Source: Marsupella aquatica (lineage: Eukaryota; Marchantiophyta). From it: 64,000 nt of DNA. Below, one piece after another: positions 12,368-22,950 of this stretch. The notes beneath the pieces were generated by a model that was given only the letters and a program-made list of their open reading frames with translations, was not told where the DNA came from and made no database searches. The position numbers and the translations under genes were made by a program. Every line of letters begins with the position of its first letter. The stretch's first letter is position 1. The stretch spans positions 11,036,001 through 11,100,000 of the forward strand of contig OZ316898.1 of the NCBI GenBank assembly GCA_973895155.1. The letters run 5' to 3'.

Positions 12368-12740
12368 ATTCAATCACGTTTCCAATTTAAGCATCGGAAG
12401 GAAAACAAAATTAAATCTCAGGAGAGGAGAGGAGAGGAGAGGAGAGGAGAGGCTAAATTTCACAATTCTTATCTGAGCACGACCCAAAAAGGAAAAGCTG
12501 GAGTCGTCTCGCTAAACATACACTTCTCTCCACTCGGAGGGCTCCACCTGTGGGTGATGCTTCTCCAAGTAAATTCAATCACGTTTCCAATTTCAGCATC
12601 GGAACGAAAACAAAATCTCTCTGTCCACAGCAGTCCAGAGCAGAGGACAGAGAGCTCCGGCTATAATTTCACAATTCTCATGCGGGCACGACCCAAAAGG
12701 AAAAGCTGAAGCCGTCCCACTAAACATCCACTCCACTCGG
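12368..12740. repeat. Tandem duplication of about 170 bp with an embedded GGAGA microsatellite
   Basis: Copy 1 (12368-12538) and copy 2 (12573-12740) share ATTCAATCACGTTTCCAATTT near their start and CACAATTCT..., ACCCAAAAGGAAAAGCTG, CACTCGGA near their end, in the same order. Copy 1 carries a (GGAGA)n run at 12421-12452, which copy 2 lacks; copy 2 has an unrelated AG-rich segment at that place. No coding potential is seen. Confidence 0.7.
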
Positions 12741-14256
12741 AAAAGCTCCCCTCCACAATTACCCAAAGAAAACACAGGAGTGTTCTTGATCTGCAAATCC
12801 GTGGGATCGACCACCACGGCAACTGACGCAGAAGACAGTGAGAGAGTGTCTTGGATGATGAAGTCGAGTGTCTTTCAAATTCTGCGGAAGGCAAGATTGG
12901 GACATTTTTGAGATGCAAGGAGACATGACTGCAGCAATTGCGTACACTCCCATTAAATGAAGCCCCGACATATCAGTGCCAAACGAATCTAAGACTTGCA
13001 TCACAGGAGCGCACTTTTGCTTTGGCCAATCACTCGGCAAAGAAGCTTCAAACGTTGGTCAATTCATCTGTAAGGGGGGGAGGATTTCTGCCGTCGATCT
13101 CCATCCGACGGTGCATGCAGCGAAGTCCGATTATCCACAAACAATCATGCAGACACCTTCGTGTTGAACTGCCTCACAGTACGAATATAGGACATGAAGA
13201 GATCCGTGTTTGACCCTATCTCTCTCGACCATAGGGTCAAACACCATGCCCCTCCATCATCTTCTGGATCCCAAGGATTGAAATTGCAATTAACATGCCA
13301 AATAGCAAAGGCCGTTTTATTTACTTACAAAATTTTACTATAAAAGCCTTAACTGAGGTCTACTTTTAAGAGCCCAGGTATAAAGTAAAGCCTCTAGATA
13401 CTAACTCTATGGTCATCATGTGCATGGGAAAAATTGGTGACATGACTATGACATATGTCAACTGGTACATGCAAATTTTTTATGATAAATTTTAAATATT
13501 TACATTCAAAAAATATGGCATTATGGCCCCATCACAACATAGTGCATAGAAGATGGATGTGCATACAAAAAGACTCATGTGTACATAAAGAAGAATGGTA
13601 TATTCCGTAAAATGATATATTATATATGATTATTAAAATGATGAGTTTTTTATCATTTCATTAACTTCAAAGAACACGAATAAAGAATATATTTTGATAA
13701 TATTTTTATTGTCCTCTCCGCTATTCACGGTCAAAGAATGGGTAGTCCGGGGTAGTCATAATAAATGATTAATTTATATTTAGGTCATTTACTTAACAAA
13801 CAACAACTATTAACTCTGGCCATTTGATCTGATTCATCAACTTGTTTTGATCTATCATTTGCTAACAATGAGTATGGTGGACGACGGTGCACAAGGGTCA
13901 AAACTTGGTTGTCTGAGGGGACAATGGGTCAGAATTTTCCTATCATACAAAAGAAAGGACAAATTTAGTTAAATAAGTGTCACTAAAATACCACAAGAAG
14001 TTGGAGAAATAACTCTGGCCTATCAAAGGTTAACTATAGTAAAAGTTTTTGTGAATGAGTGGGGTGAGCGGCCCAACCAGACTGTCACTTAGGGCGACTG
14101 TAAATAGAGAGGGTGAGGCAGATTCACTTTTAAAAGTCCAGGTGACTTATTCTCTTCAAGTGCATGTTAATTCTGCCTGGTGGAATCAAGATTACCAAGG
14201 TGACTCCAAAATTGGCATATCAAGAATACCATTCAGCTGTTGGCCTTGTTGTCTAG
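12741..14256. other. Non-coding stretch, AT-rich from about 13300
   Basis: Short unrelated ORFs only. From 13300 onward the composition becomes strongly AT-rich. I see no gene, RNA or recognised element before the MITE at 14257. Confidence 0.4.
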
Positions 14257-14544
14257 CTCGGGGGGGTTGACTATCAAAAATCTTAGGAACCACGTGCGAT
14301 CCAAAATAGGTATTTTTGATAGAAATTAACTAAATTTTTTTAAAGCGTAGGAGGAAAAAGAATCTATTATAAACTCATGTTTATAGAATATTCTCTAATA
14401 TATACTTTTTATAAAATAAAATAGGTTATTAATATTGAAAATGGAGAATATTCTTGGAATATTTTCTTTATAAAATAGATCTATTTATATTAGGCTAGGA
14501 TCGCACGTGGTACCCCAAAATATACACTTAGTTAACCCCCCGAG
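14257..14544 (+). mobile_element. MITE, 288 bp, copy A, with G-box in both terminal inverted repeats
   Basis: Ends are CTCGGGGGGGTTGACTA on the left and TTAACCCCCCGAG on the right, inverted relative to each other, and the inner sequence ACCACGTGCGATCC recurs inverted at both ends (CACGTG at 14291 and 14514). It is flanked by GTCTAG on both sides (14251-14256, 14545-14550), which extends to GTCTAGCTC if the terminal CTC is counted. The interior is AT-rich and non-coding. A second copy lies at 47302-47588 in the opposite orientation, which fixes the boundaries. The superfamily is not certain; G-rich ends with 6-9-bp duplications would suit a Mutator-like MITE. Confidence 0.85.
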
Positions 14545-14550
14545 GTCTAG

Positions 14551-15438
14551 CTCTGAGTAAAGAAAAACCCATGCAAGCCATTGCAGCTCACTTTGTAAAT
14601 TCAGTCAAACCACCACCTTGGAAACTCACCCTGCTCCAAGATATTGACTGAAAACTATAGTGCCTAAAGAAATAAACTATAGTGCCTAAAGAAATTGCAG
14701 CAGTTTGGAAATGGATGCTCATGGAAAGAAAATCCTCCCATAGCATCCAACCTGTTCAGGAGGACTCAATGGAATCAGGGTATAAGGTATAAGAGAAAAA
14801 GTGACATAGGTGTACTCCTAAGCACTCTCCCGTAGCCCAAGGAGTAAGTTTGGGAGTATGCTACTTAACCTCACTAGACACACTTTTAATTGACAAATGT
14901 GATATGATAAGAAAATTGACCTGTTTGGTGTGATGCCATCAGGGTTTCCAAAGTCCATCTGGGCATCTTAGCCTATGCTATGGGGCCAGATTTCCTGCCC
15001 ATTGTTGTACTTTCCACTTTTTTCCCCCAAAAGGCTTTTTATAACACATAAATTTAGATGTTGAATTGCATAGTTTCACACTCTTTGTAGTTGAATTAAT
15101 ATGTTTCTATCTTTTTCCAACCCTGGTTAAGAGAAATAATTCCCATTAGGCTTGATGAACTATATATATATATTTCGGTCACTATTGGTGGCCCAACACA
15201 AAAATGTGATTTTAACACCATTGTTTTTTAGACCAAGCTTCTTGTATATTGAGCCAATTGATGAGCTTGACTGTAAGTTCATCTTGCTGGTTGTTGGAAT
15301 TGTCTGGATTGAAGTGTCACCAGATGACGTACGCCTGCATAATGAGGTACAAAGGAGGTCTACTCTGTTTACATCCATGTTGAGATAATGGTAGTGCTTA
15401 AGTAAAATGAACTCCAACTACCTTTGTGGAATCCAGAA
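14551..15438. other. Non-coding stretch between the MITE and the left inverted repeat arm
   Basis: One internal short direct repeat (CTATAGTGCCTAAAGAAAT twice near 14657 and 14675). The remaining ORFs are short and unrecognised. Confidence 0.4.
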
Positions 15439-15440
15439 TG

Positions 15441-15893
15441 AAACTGCTATATGGTAATCCATCTTCCAATTTTGTCTTATTCAAACTTCTTTTCTTGTGT
15501 ATTTTAATTCAATGTGTCTTACCAAGGTGCATCCCTTGTATACTTTAAATTTTGAATTTAATCTGGCACCCCTCTAAAGTTTTCAATCTTTGCTATACTT
15601 TTGATCATCCACCCTTTAACAAAGCTCACCTAATTTCAAGCCCTTAGTGAATAAAAAATGATCTAATTAAAGTGCACTCCTCATGTCTTTAAGTTCTACT
15701 CATGGTTTTGTGTCCTAAATTTATGGTTTTAATTCATTTGAGTGTCATTACCTAAGATAATTACATAAGTATCTTCACTAGTGTATAGTATATGTAGAAC
15801 CCAATACCATAGACTTAAATTTTTCCTGTTCATTATTACTTTTCTTTACATGTGTACTTTTATTCTTGTACCTTATGTGCACAACTTTTCAAT
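15441..15893 (+). repeat. Left arm of a large inverted repeat
   Basis: This arm is the reverse complement of 20821-21289. Blocks that match inversely include TATGGTTTTAATT, GTCATTACCTAA, ATACATAAGTATCT-like, CAATGTGTCTTACCAAGG and ACCTTATGTGCACAA, in the right order and spacing. Estimated identity is 80 to 90 per cent by eye. The arms enclose about 4.9 kb. A partial third copy in the orientation of the right arm occurs near 47630-47710. Confidence 0.8.
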
Positions 15894-15934
15894 GTCACGC
15901 TTCCTAATCAATGTCCTATTTATATTTGCCACAA

Positions 15935-16012
15935 AAAAATTAGATCACCTGTATTTCACAAAAACCTTAAACATTTTTCTAGAGGACAAATAAATTTTCA
16001 TGTTCTAGGATG
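15935..16012 (+). repeat. Lone copy of the 95-bp repeat that is tandem at 21288-21665
   Basis: Contains TTAGATCACCTGTATTTCAC, then CTTAAAC, CTAGAGGACAAA and TTTTCATGTTCTAGGATG in the same order and orientation as each unit of the array at 21288-21665. Confidence 0.7.
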
Positions 16013-16119
16013 TTTCATGTGCCAGGATGTTTCATGTGCCTGTTTGTTTCATGATTGTGTTGTTGCATTGTCGTCGTCAATTACCTCCAAATGGCAGATA
16101 TAAGGACTGGGCACTGGCC

Positions 16120-17400
16120 GAGGCACTAGCTGACTTGCTGAGTGTGCATGCTCCACAGCAATCATAGCATTTATGCGTCGTCTTTCCAACGTACAGCAAA
16201 AGATGTCCATTTCCCGTTAGCTTGGGACTTCGAGGACCTTTCTGTTAGGATTTACTCTTAGGTCTAGAGTTACGACTGTACCGTAGTTAAGGCTAACCTT
16301 AGTTGCAGACTTGGTTAGGTTAGTCATGTTGTGCACACTCTATAACCAAGCGGTGTTTGCTTGGAGAGGTGGAACTCAGGCTCATTCTTACGGAGTTAGT
16401 TGAGAGATAGAGAGAGCTTGTGCTGTGGATGCTTGGTATGGCCGGTCGGTCTAGAGTGCAGTAAAGCTCTTGTTTGTTCCTGTGGACGTAGCCTCATGTG
16501 GAGGTGAACCACGTATCTCTCTGTGTCGACTCTTGTGTGTTGGATGGTTCATGGGCTTGCCGTTGCAATTGTCGTCGATGCTCAACACTTTCCGTGCCAG
16601 GCTTGGATGTAACGCAATGGTATCTTGACTTCATCAAGCAGCATAAGGAAGCCGATTGCGAGAAGCTCAACTCCCATGAAGCTGTGACAGCAAACTTGAT
16701 CAAACTTCTTTTGAGGGTTTTGGGCTCTTTGTCTAAAATTCCTCGTGCGTGTAGTTCTTCGGTGCACATTGGAGAAAGATATTGGTGCAGAATATCCATA
16801 TCATCCATGAAGAATTGATCGAGAACCAGTAGAATGCGATTGAACAGATAATTTGCCTTTTAGTCTCAAATTTTGGCAAAACAATTCCATCCCAATTTGG
16901 GCCCTTCATCTCGATCGGGAGAATATTTCACGCAAACCTATCACATATGCTCCGTTCAAATTTGAGTTGATTATACGCTGGGTAATTGAAGAGGAGCTTG
17001 GAATGTCACAAAATGGACTTTCTATTCCCAAGAAATTTGATGTTTTCTCTGTTTATGATCAGTCCCATGTTTGAGAGGTAGAAGCCAAGGAGAATGGCAT
17101 TTGCAAGGAGTTGTTTCAATCAGTTCGTAAGTAGTGCACACCTACTTAAGGTACAATATGACTCAAATTAATGTGTCCATCAGGATAGTGATAGTGTCTG
17201 GGGTCATCTCAGCATCCTCACATCTAGGATGAGCCGTGCAGGGAACATTCTGATGAAGAAGCTGTACCTTTCTTCTAAATGTATTTTAATGTCGAAACAA
17301 CCTCAATTGTTGCCTGTTGACCCTATTACCATTGAGAGTGGTATGGCGTTAACAAATCTACGTTGCATACTGTACAAGATTGACCAAGCTGATGCCTGAT
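16120..17400 (+). pseudogene. Decayed protein-coding sequence, split by a solo LTR; family not recognised
   Basis: If the LTR (16243-16587) and one copy of its CTTTC target duplication are disregarded, the frame KDVHFPLAWDFEDL continues directly into SVPGLDVTQWYLDFIKQHK and on to about 16818. Further protein-like stretches follow at about 16880-17074 and 17190-17400 (for example WGHLSILTSRMSRAGN), separated by stops and frame changes. This is what a dead coding gene with an inserted retroelement looks like. I do not recognise the protein. Confidence 0.45.
16243..16587 (+). mobile_element. Solo LTR of an LTR retrotransposon with perfect 5-bp target duplication
   Basis: Starts TGTTAGG and ends CTCAACA. 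CTTTC is present immediately on both sides (16238-16242 and 16588-16592), the 5-bp duplication of retroviral-type integration. Length is 345 bp. No primer binding site, gag or pol is attached, so the element is a solo LTR left by recombination between two LTRs. It shares several blocks with the diverged copy at 2934-3187. LTR ends and size suit Ty1/copia elements, but nothing internal is left to prove the superfamily. Confidence 0.88.
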
Positions 17401-17813
17401 ATCTAGTTCATTTATCCAGATCATAAGTCTAGTATTGGTTGTTCTTTAAAATGGCTTGCGGAACACGTCCCTCAAATCCATTTACTTCTGTCGATCATGA
17501 GAATCATTCTTAAGTGGCTTTCTTTCCGCTCTTTCTGAAGAACCGCCCTACTTTAGACTATATACATACCCCAAAAATTTTGAATCCTCAGTGACAATTT
17601 TAGAAGAATGCAGGTACGTCTTGTCCATAATCAATCTCTTGGGAGTACCCATTCAGGATTCTGCGACAACTGGGCAGGAATCTGGTATTGTTGGTTTCAC
17701 TGGTTCTGTAGATGGGAGTGCGGACCTCTTGTTCATGTCTCCCGGTTCGGCGCCCTCTATTTTTGGCAGTTTGATATATCCTGTTTGATGATAAATAAAC
17801 TCAACCTTTCATG

Positions 17814-18394
17814 TCAATCACGAAGGTCACTGAACGTGAGTATGAGAAGGTAGACTCCCATATAAATTAACAAGAAGAACAAAGCCACTGGCCATCCGTC
17901 TCCATATCTTTCCCGTATCAATTCCTCGTGCGTAATCACGGGAATGACGTACGACTGGCTCCTTTTGCTGTTGCTTCTCTGTGGCAGGCTACTTGACTGG
18001 CCGGATTGACGACCAATGGTACCGAGGATTACGTTTAGCTCATGTCGACATTGTGTATCCTCAGGTGCCCATTGCAGAACGTTGTTTAGCATGTCGACAT
18101 CAACCTGAACCTCACGTGGATGATAACGCAGATGCTGCAGGGCCCTCGCTCGGTATCCTCGCCGTTTGGAAAGAAATTTCCCTTCCTATTCCGGAAAAGT
18201 TGAAAACAACCAGGATCTTACATCGACATTGTCAACTGCAATAGAGAACGGTCTGCGAGTGAACGGAGATATGGTCATTCTGTTGTCAATGACAGTCCAC
18301 CTATCATAGGTTCTGCCATCATTGCACTTCATTGGATCGCACATTGTCTCGAATGTGATTGGGTCTTCAGCACGGTCTTCAGACCACCGGTGAG
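17814..18394 (-). pseudogene. U-box domain protein, C-terminal part, with an in-frame stop or a 36-nt micro-intron
   Basis: Reading from 18394 downward (after an acceptor CTGCAG) the frame gives EDPITFETMCDPMKCNDGRT, then YDRWTVIDNR and SPFTRRPFS, a U-box: a RING-like fold without zinc ligands that binds E2 enzymes in ubiquitin ligation. The frame then meets TAG at 18188-18186 and continues in the same frame with EGKFLSKRRGYRARALQHL to a normal stop at 17814-17816. A segment starting GTAAGA and ending AATAG (18221-18186) is exactly 36 nt, so it could be removed without changing the frame, but that is far below the usual plant intron length. The tail ends in a hydrophobic helix (PVALFFLLIYMGVYLLILTF), suggesting membrane anchoring. 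Upstream exons are not resolved. Confidence 0.6.
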
Positions 18395-19155
18395 CTGCAG
18401 ATGTTAATTAAGCACACAAGCCGTGAGCACTTCAAGAACAACCGATGCTGGAACACACTTGAGATGTAGAATCTCTCCTCATAATCCATTTATCCACTCA
18501 TAAAGGTGCATGTGAATATAGGGGACTTCCACTCTAAAATTAGGAGAATGAAAGTGAGATGTGTTTCATTAAACCTCGACGTACAAAAAACAGAGACACT
18601 GTATGTATATATCATGCAGTGTGGAGAATGATGCAATTTGGAGAATCTACCTTGTGGTGGTCGGTGACTATGAACAAACCGAAGGACAGCTTGTATTGTC
18701 ACCACTGCAACCTTTAATCACTGCCTCTATAAGGGACACAGGCCAAGGCCGAGTTGTTACACTCGATGCAAAGTACAAGCATGTTAGCTGCATCCAGAAA
18801 AGCGAAATATAAAAGAATGCGAGGGAATGAAATCCCAGCTGCAGGAAATAGTGACTGGGCGCAGTACGTCCAGCATTCCATTCAATCATATTAGCCGCAT
18901 TCAAGGCATTTCTAGTAAACACGAGCTCCAATGCAACTAGAAAGGAATTGCATGAGGAGCGGAAGACGCATGTAGACTGAAAAATCTCTTGACGAGGTCG
19001 GAGGGCAAGTACAGCCAGTGAAACAAGTACTCTGAATGGGATTATATCATTCTCAGTACTCTCAAGGGCTGTAATGATCCAACACCTGAGTACTGATGGA
19101 CACATCCTTCCTGCTCTGGACTTGATCACTGGCCCACGGTCTGAGAGCATGCTCT

Positions 19156-19395
19156 TCATCCGAGAGAGAATTCATTGGTTGAGGTCTGATCACGACGGGT
19201 AATTGTGTCCCGTGCAGAGTACGCACCCCTAGCTTCCTCGGTTGTTGATGAGACTCCACGTTGTTCATGGTAAAGCTTGTTGAAGTGTGAAACCAATCGA
19301 CTCGGCATAGATAATGAGAAGAGCCTGCCATCAAATTCGGTCTCAGATCGCTTGTTCTTCGAGAGCGACACGCAAATGCGTCGTCCAACTGCCAT
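19156..19395 (-). CDS. Possible first exon of the U-box gene or independent small ORF
   Basis: A 79-codon ORF begins with ATG in good context (GCCATGG) and lies on the same strand, about 0.8 kb upstream of the U-box exon. Its composition (SETEFDGRLFSLSMPSRLVS) looks protein-like. A TATATAAA lies at 19411-19418, but so close to the ATG that a TATA-driven start would fall at or past it. I cannot connect it to the U-box exon with consistent phases, so its status is open. Confidence 0.3.
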   Translation of the reverse strand: MAVGRRICVSLSKNKRSETEFDGRLFSLSMPSRLVSHFNKLYHEQRGVSSTTEEARGAYSARDTITRRDQTSTNEFSLG

Positions 19396-19800
19396 GGCGA
19401 TCGAGTGTTTATATACCAGCGGGTTGCCAGGCGCACCCCGCTCGACACCGATCTCCGCGACACAGCGGAAGCGGAAGGCTAATCAATTAAAAATATATCT
19501 ACAAACCAAGGCCGTGACGGAAGGTATCGGTCAACAAGGCTCAAATAATATATTATAATATCTAATAACTCCGCCCGCAAAATAAGGTGGGCGGAAAGTA
19601 TGTATAGCCGTACAGCCTCAGCTTCTTGGGCCATGACGTGATGTCAGAATGTGCCAAAATATCAGCTACCCAATATCCCCCAATATCAAACAGTAAAAAT
19701 GTGTCAAACTATAAAATCAAATAATGTTACGGACTTCCATGAGATGGAGAGGTCCCAGGACATTGACTAGGAAGAAATATTAACTCCTATAATATACAGT

Positions 19801-19893
19801 TGCGCCACTTTTTAGAGTGGTTGTCATTCAAATGAGCCACTTTGAGTGGTTGTCATTCAAATGCGCCACTTTTTAGAGTGGTTGTCATTCAAA
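19801..19893. repeat. Three tandem copies of a 28-32-bp unit
   Basis: GCGCCACTTTTTAGAGTGGT followed by TGTCATTCAAAT is repeated three times; the middle copy is shortened (GAGCCACTTTGAGTGG). Each unit contains a small palindrome (CCACTTTTTAGAGTGG). Confidence 0.85.
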
Positions 19894-20228
19894 TTTGCAG
19901 GGCACAAAAATTAAAGAATCTGATCAAGAGAATGAATAAAAAAATATTGAATTATATTGAGTGTGAAATAAAGAGTGACACGTTTTCCAAGCAAGAACTA
20001 AAGTATACTTGGGAATGTGGGAATGCCAATACACAATAATCAAATATTTTATGGACCATCTATGTATAGTACTATCCATGCATAAGAAGCCCCATGCATA
20101 GAAATAGTATTCTCCATGCCTAGACATTGTACCCCATGGTAATCTATGTCCTAGGAGGAGTTTAAATGATTACAAATATTACATAATGTAATAGAAAAGA
20201 TCAAACCAAAAAATAGTACAAAAGGCCT

Positions 20229-20261
20229 AAGGGGGGGGGGGGAGAGGGGGGGGGGGCGGGA
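20229..20261. repeat. Poly-G tract
   Basis: An almost uninterrupted G run of about 30 bases with an AGA and a C. It may be of uncertain length in the assembly and could form G-quadruplexes. Confidence 0.85.
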
Positions 20262-20382
20262 GAAGTTAAGGTTTTCAAGGAATTACAAAATGAAAAATAC
20301 AAAGACAAAAATCATTCTTGACTGGTTATACTTTGTGGTTGTTGTTATTCATTTTTTGTGCCCATTTTGCGCAAGATTTTTT

Positions 20383-20797
20383 CCTTAAGAACATCTTGGG
20401 CGACACCACATCTTTTTTTCTTAACGGCATCTTGGGTGACACCACATCTTTTTTCTTAAACAACAACATCTTGGGTAACACAACATTTGTTTTTCTTAAT
20501 GACATCTTAGATGACATGACATCTTTTTTCTTAATAACATCTTGAATGGGAGACATGACATCTGTTGTTCTCAATGACTTCTTGGCCGACACGACACCTT
20601 TTGTTATCACCGGCATCTTGGTCAACACGACATCTTTTGTTCTCACATCTTGGGCGACACAACATCTTTCTTCTCAACGATCTCTTGGCCGACACGACAT
20701 CTTTATTCTCAACAACCTCTTGGCCGACACGATCTCTTTTGTTCTCAACAACATCAGGAATGACATCTTGGCCGTCACGACATCTTTTGTGCAACGC
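20383..20797. repeat. 36-bp minisatellite, open on both strands
   Basis: About eleven diverged copies of a unit such as CATCTTGGGCGACACCACAT followed by CTTTTTTTCTTAA. Unit length is close to 36 bp, a multiple of three, so frames stay open: the top strand reads DILGDTTSFFLN-like repeats (ORF 20318-20545) and the bottom strand KKDVVSPKMPLR-like repeats (ORF 20326-20646). I think the ORFs are by-products of the repeat length and not genes. It lies just inside the right arm of the large inverted repeat. Confidence 0.85.
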
Positions 20798-20820
20798 ACG
20801 GGCATTGAGCTATAGTCTAT

Positions 20821-21289
20821 GATATTGAAACTTGTGCACATAAGGTACAAAAATAAAAACACACATGTAAAGAAAAATAATAATGAATAGGAAAGTTTAA
20901 GTTTATGGTATTGGTATGTGCACATAATGTACATGAGTAGAGATACTTATGTACTTACTTTAGGTAATGACATCCAAAATAATTAAAACCATAAATTTAG
21001 GACACAAAACCATGAGTAGTACTTAAAGACATAAGGTGTGCATATTATTTAGATCATTTTTTCTGTACTCATGAGAATAAGGACTAAAAATTCAACGAGC
21101 TTTGTTACAGGGTGGATGATCTTAAAATATAGCAAAGATTTAAAAAAATTAGAGAGGCACCAGAATAAATTGGAAATCTAAACTATACAAGGGATGCACC
21201 TTGGTAAGACACATTGAAATAAAAATGCATAACAAATGAAGTTTGAATAAGACAAAATGAAAGTTGCATTCACCATATAGCAACTTCAA
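20821..21289 (-). repeat. Right arm of a large inverted repeat
   Basis: Reverse complement of 15441-15893; see that entry for shared blocks. Together the arms bound a 5.85-kb segment holding the solo LTR, the decayed ORF, the U-box sequence and the minisatellite. No terminal target duplication was found by eye. Confidence 0.8.
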
Positions 21290-21665
21290 AAAAATTTAAA
21301 TCATCTATATTTCACTAAAAAACTTAAACTTTTTGCTAGAGGACAAAATAAATTTTCGTGTTCTAGGATGAATATATTATATTCAAAAAAATTAGATCAC
21401 CTATATTTCACTAAAAAACTTAAACTTTTTATTAGAGGACAAAATAAATTTTCATGTTCCAGGATGAGTATATTATATTCAAAAAAATTAGATCACCTGT
21501 ATTTCACTAAAAAACTTAAACTTTTTATTAGAGGACAAAATAAATTTTCATGTTCGAGTATACTATTGTAACTTCAAAAAAGTTAGATCACCTGTATTTC
21601 ACTAAAAAACTTAAACTTTTTTGCTAGAGGACAAAATAAATTTTCATATTCCACGATGAGTATGC
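21288..21665 (+). repeat. Four tandem copies of a 95-bp unit
   Basis: The unit begins AAAAAAATTAGATCACCT, then TATTTCACTAAAAAACTTAA, and ends near CATGTTC.AGGATGAGTAT. Copies start near 21290, 21385, 21480 and 21576. A lone copy is at 15935-16012 in the same orientation. Confidence 0.85.
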
Positions 21666-21669
21666 TATA

Positions 21670-22950
21670 TATGCTATATATGGAAGAGCATGTATGCCTT
21701 TACTCACAAACATTGAAACAGGGGTCCACTAACTAATTGAAATACTTTTTTCTACCACATTAGACAAGGACTTCCGCTTTGAACAGGGATATAGAAAGTA
21801 ACCATCTGATGAGATTAGAGTAAATTCCATGGCTGAGAAAATCTCTGTAGTTGTAGGTGAAGTGACCTATTGTAGAAGAGTCGGCAGCTTTAGCCTCTTC
21901 CAGTTTGACCTCAGCAACCACATGTTAAACCTTTCCCGGTCCAAGCTTTCAGGTTAATATTAGTTTGGCTCTCCACACCTGTCCAGAACGAAGCATCAAA
22001 TCTGCTCCTGTGATATTCCTATGCACATGGGGGATTCTTTGTTTTTTCGTTGGTGATGGTGGTTTGTCCTTGAAATGGGGAGGGTTGCTCCTCACTACTT
22101 GTTCCATAGTTTATCCCTACTTCTAGAAGCCGATCCCATGACATTCTTCAAGCCATATGTGCATTCACCAAAAACAATCCCCAGGTCAACGAATTCTATC
22201 CATATATAAATCTGTTCATCACAGGCTAGAAGATGAAAATATTCTCCTTCATCCACTTTATCCCCGCTCCATGATAAAGTTGGAATACACATTTCATCAT
22301 CCTGTGGACAGCTCCAGGGCAACACCGCAAATTCACAAGATAAATGAGAGACATACATTCGATCCTGTATCTGCAAAGATTTTCCAATTTATTGGTAGAA
22401 AACCATGTGGGCAATAGAGACCGCAGAGGTCGGTGCAAGAGCTCGACATCTAGGATCAGAATTTTGAAATAACCGTCAAAGCTGAGGTCGAACGCAGATC
22501 GGATTGCAGATAAGGAGAAACATCTCTGCTTGAAAATTACACAGATGATACAGAAATGAAAGAATACAAATGACAACTTGCGAGTCTGCCAAATCCAAGT
22601 GACAGGCATTGATTGCTGACTGATACGAAGGCGGTGGTTTAAGGATTCGCTAGCTGCTTCGTGACGGGCCTTCAAGCCTAAATCTTCCCTTGTGACGATG
22701 GGGAGTAAAGGAGAGCGTAAGATCTTTCTGAAACTCTCCTTGATGGACCTTCAAGCCCGGATCTCTCTTCCGATTAAGGGAACGAAGGAGAGGGGCTAAC
22801 TATAAGATCTTTCTGAAAGTCGCTGGAACACACAGAAATGAAGGGGCGGACATTCTATAATGAATTTTTTTCTGAAGCTAGTATGGTACACGAGAGCTAA
22901 TCTCTCTAGTTTTCTGTGCTGCTAATCAAGTACGTAATTTCCAAGAATGT
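21670..22950. other. Stretch 3' of CENH3; possible remnant coding exons and a 78-bp tandem duplication
   Basis: Minus-strand frames at 22095-22376 (FAVLPWSCPQDDEMCIPTLS) and about 22400-22530 (FDLSFDGYFKILILD) look protein-like and a GCAG acceptor lies between them, so they may be two exons of an unrecognised gene or its remains. At about 22668-22820 two copies of a segment containing CCTTCAAGCC and TAAGATCTTTCTGAAA are in tandem. Confidence 0.35.

Noticed and set aside
19411-19418. TATATAAA as a TATA box for the ORF at 19395
   Set aside because: It is only 15 bp from the ATG, so a normal start 25-35 bp downstream would fall at or after the ATG.
20383-20797. CRISPR-like array
   Set aside because: Repeats and spacers are not distinct; units are directly adjacent and diverged, and the genome is a plant.
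20318-20815. ORFs over the 36-bp minisatellite as genes
   Set aside because: They exist on both strands and in several frames, and their open state follows from the repeat unit lacking stops and being a multiple of three.
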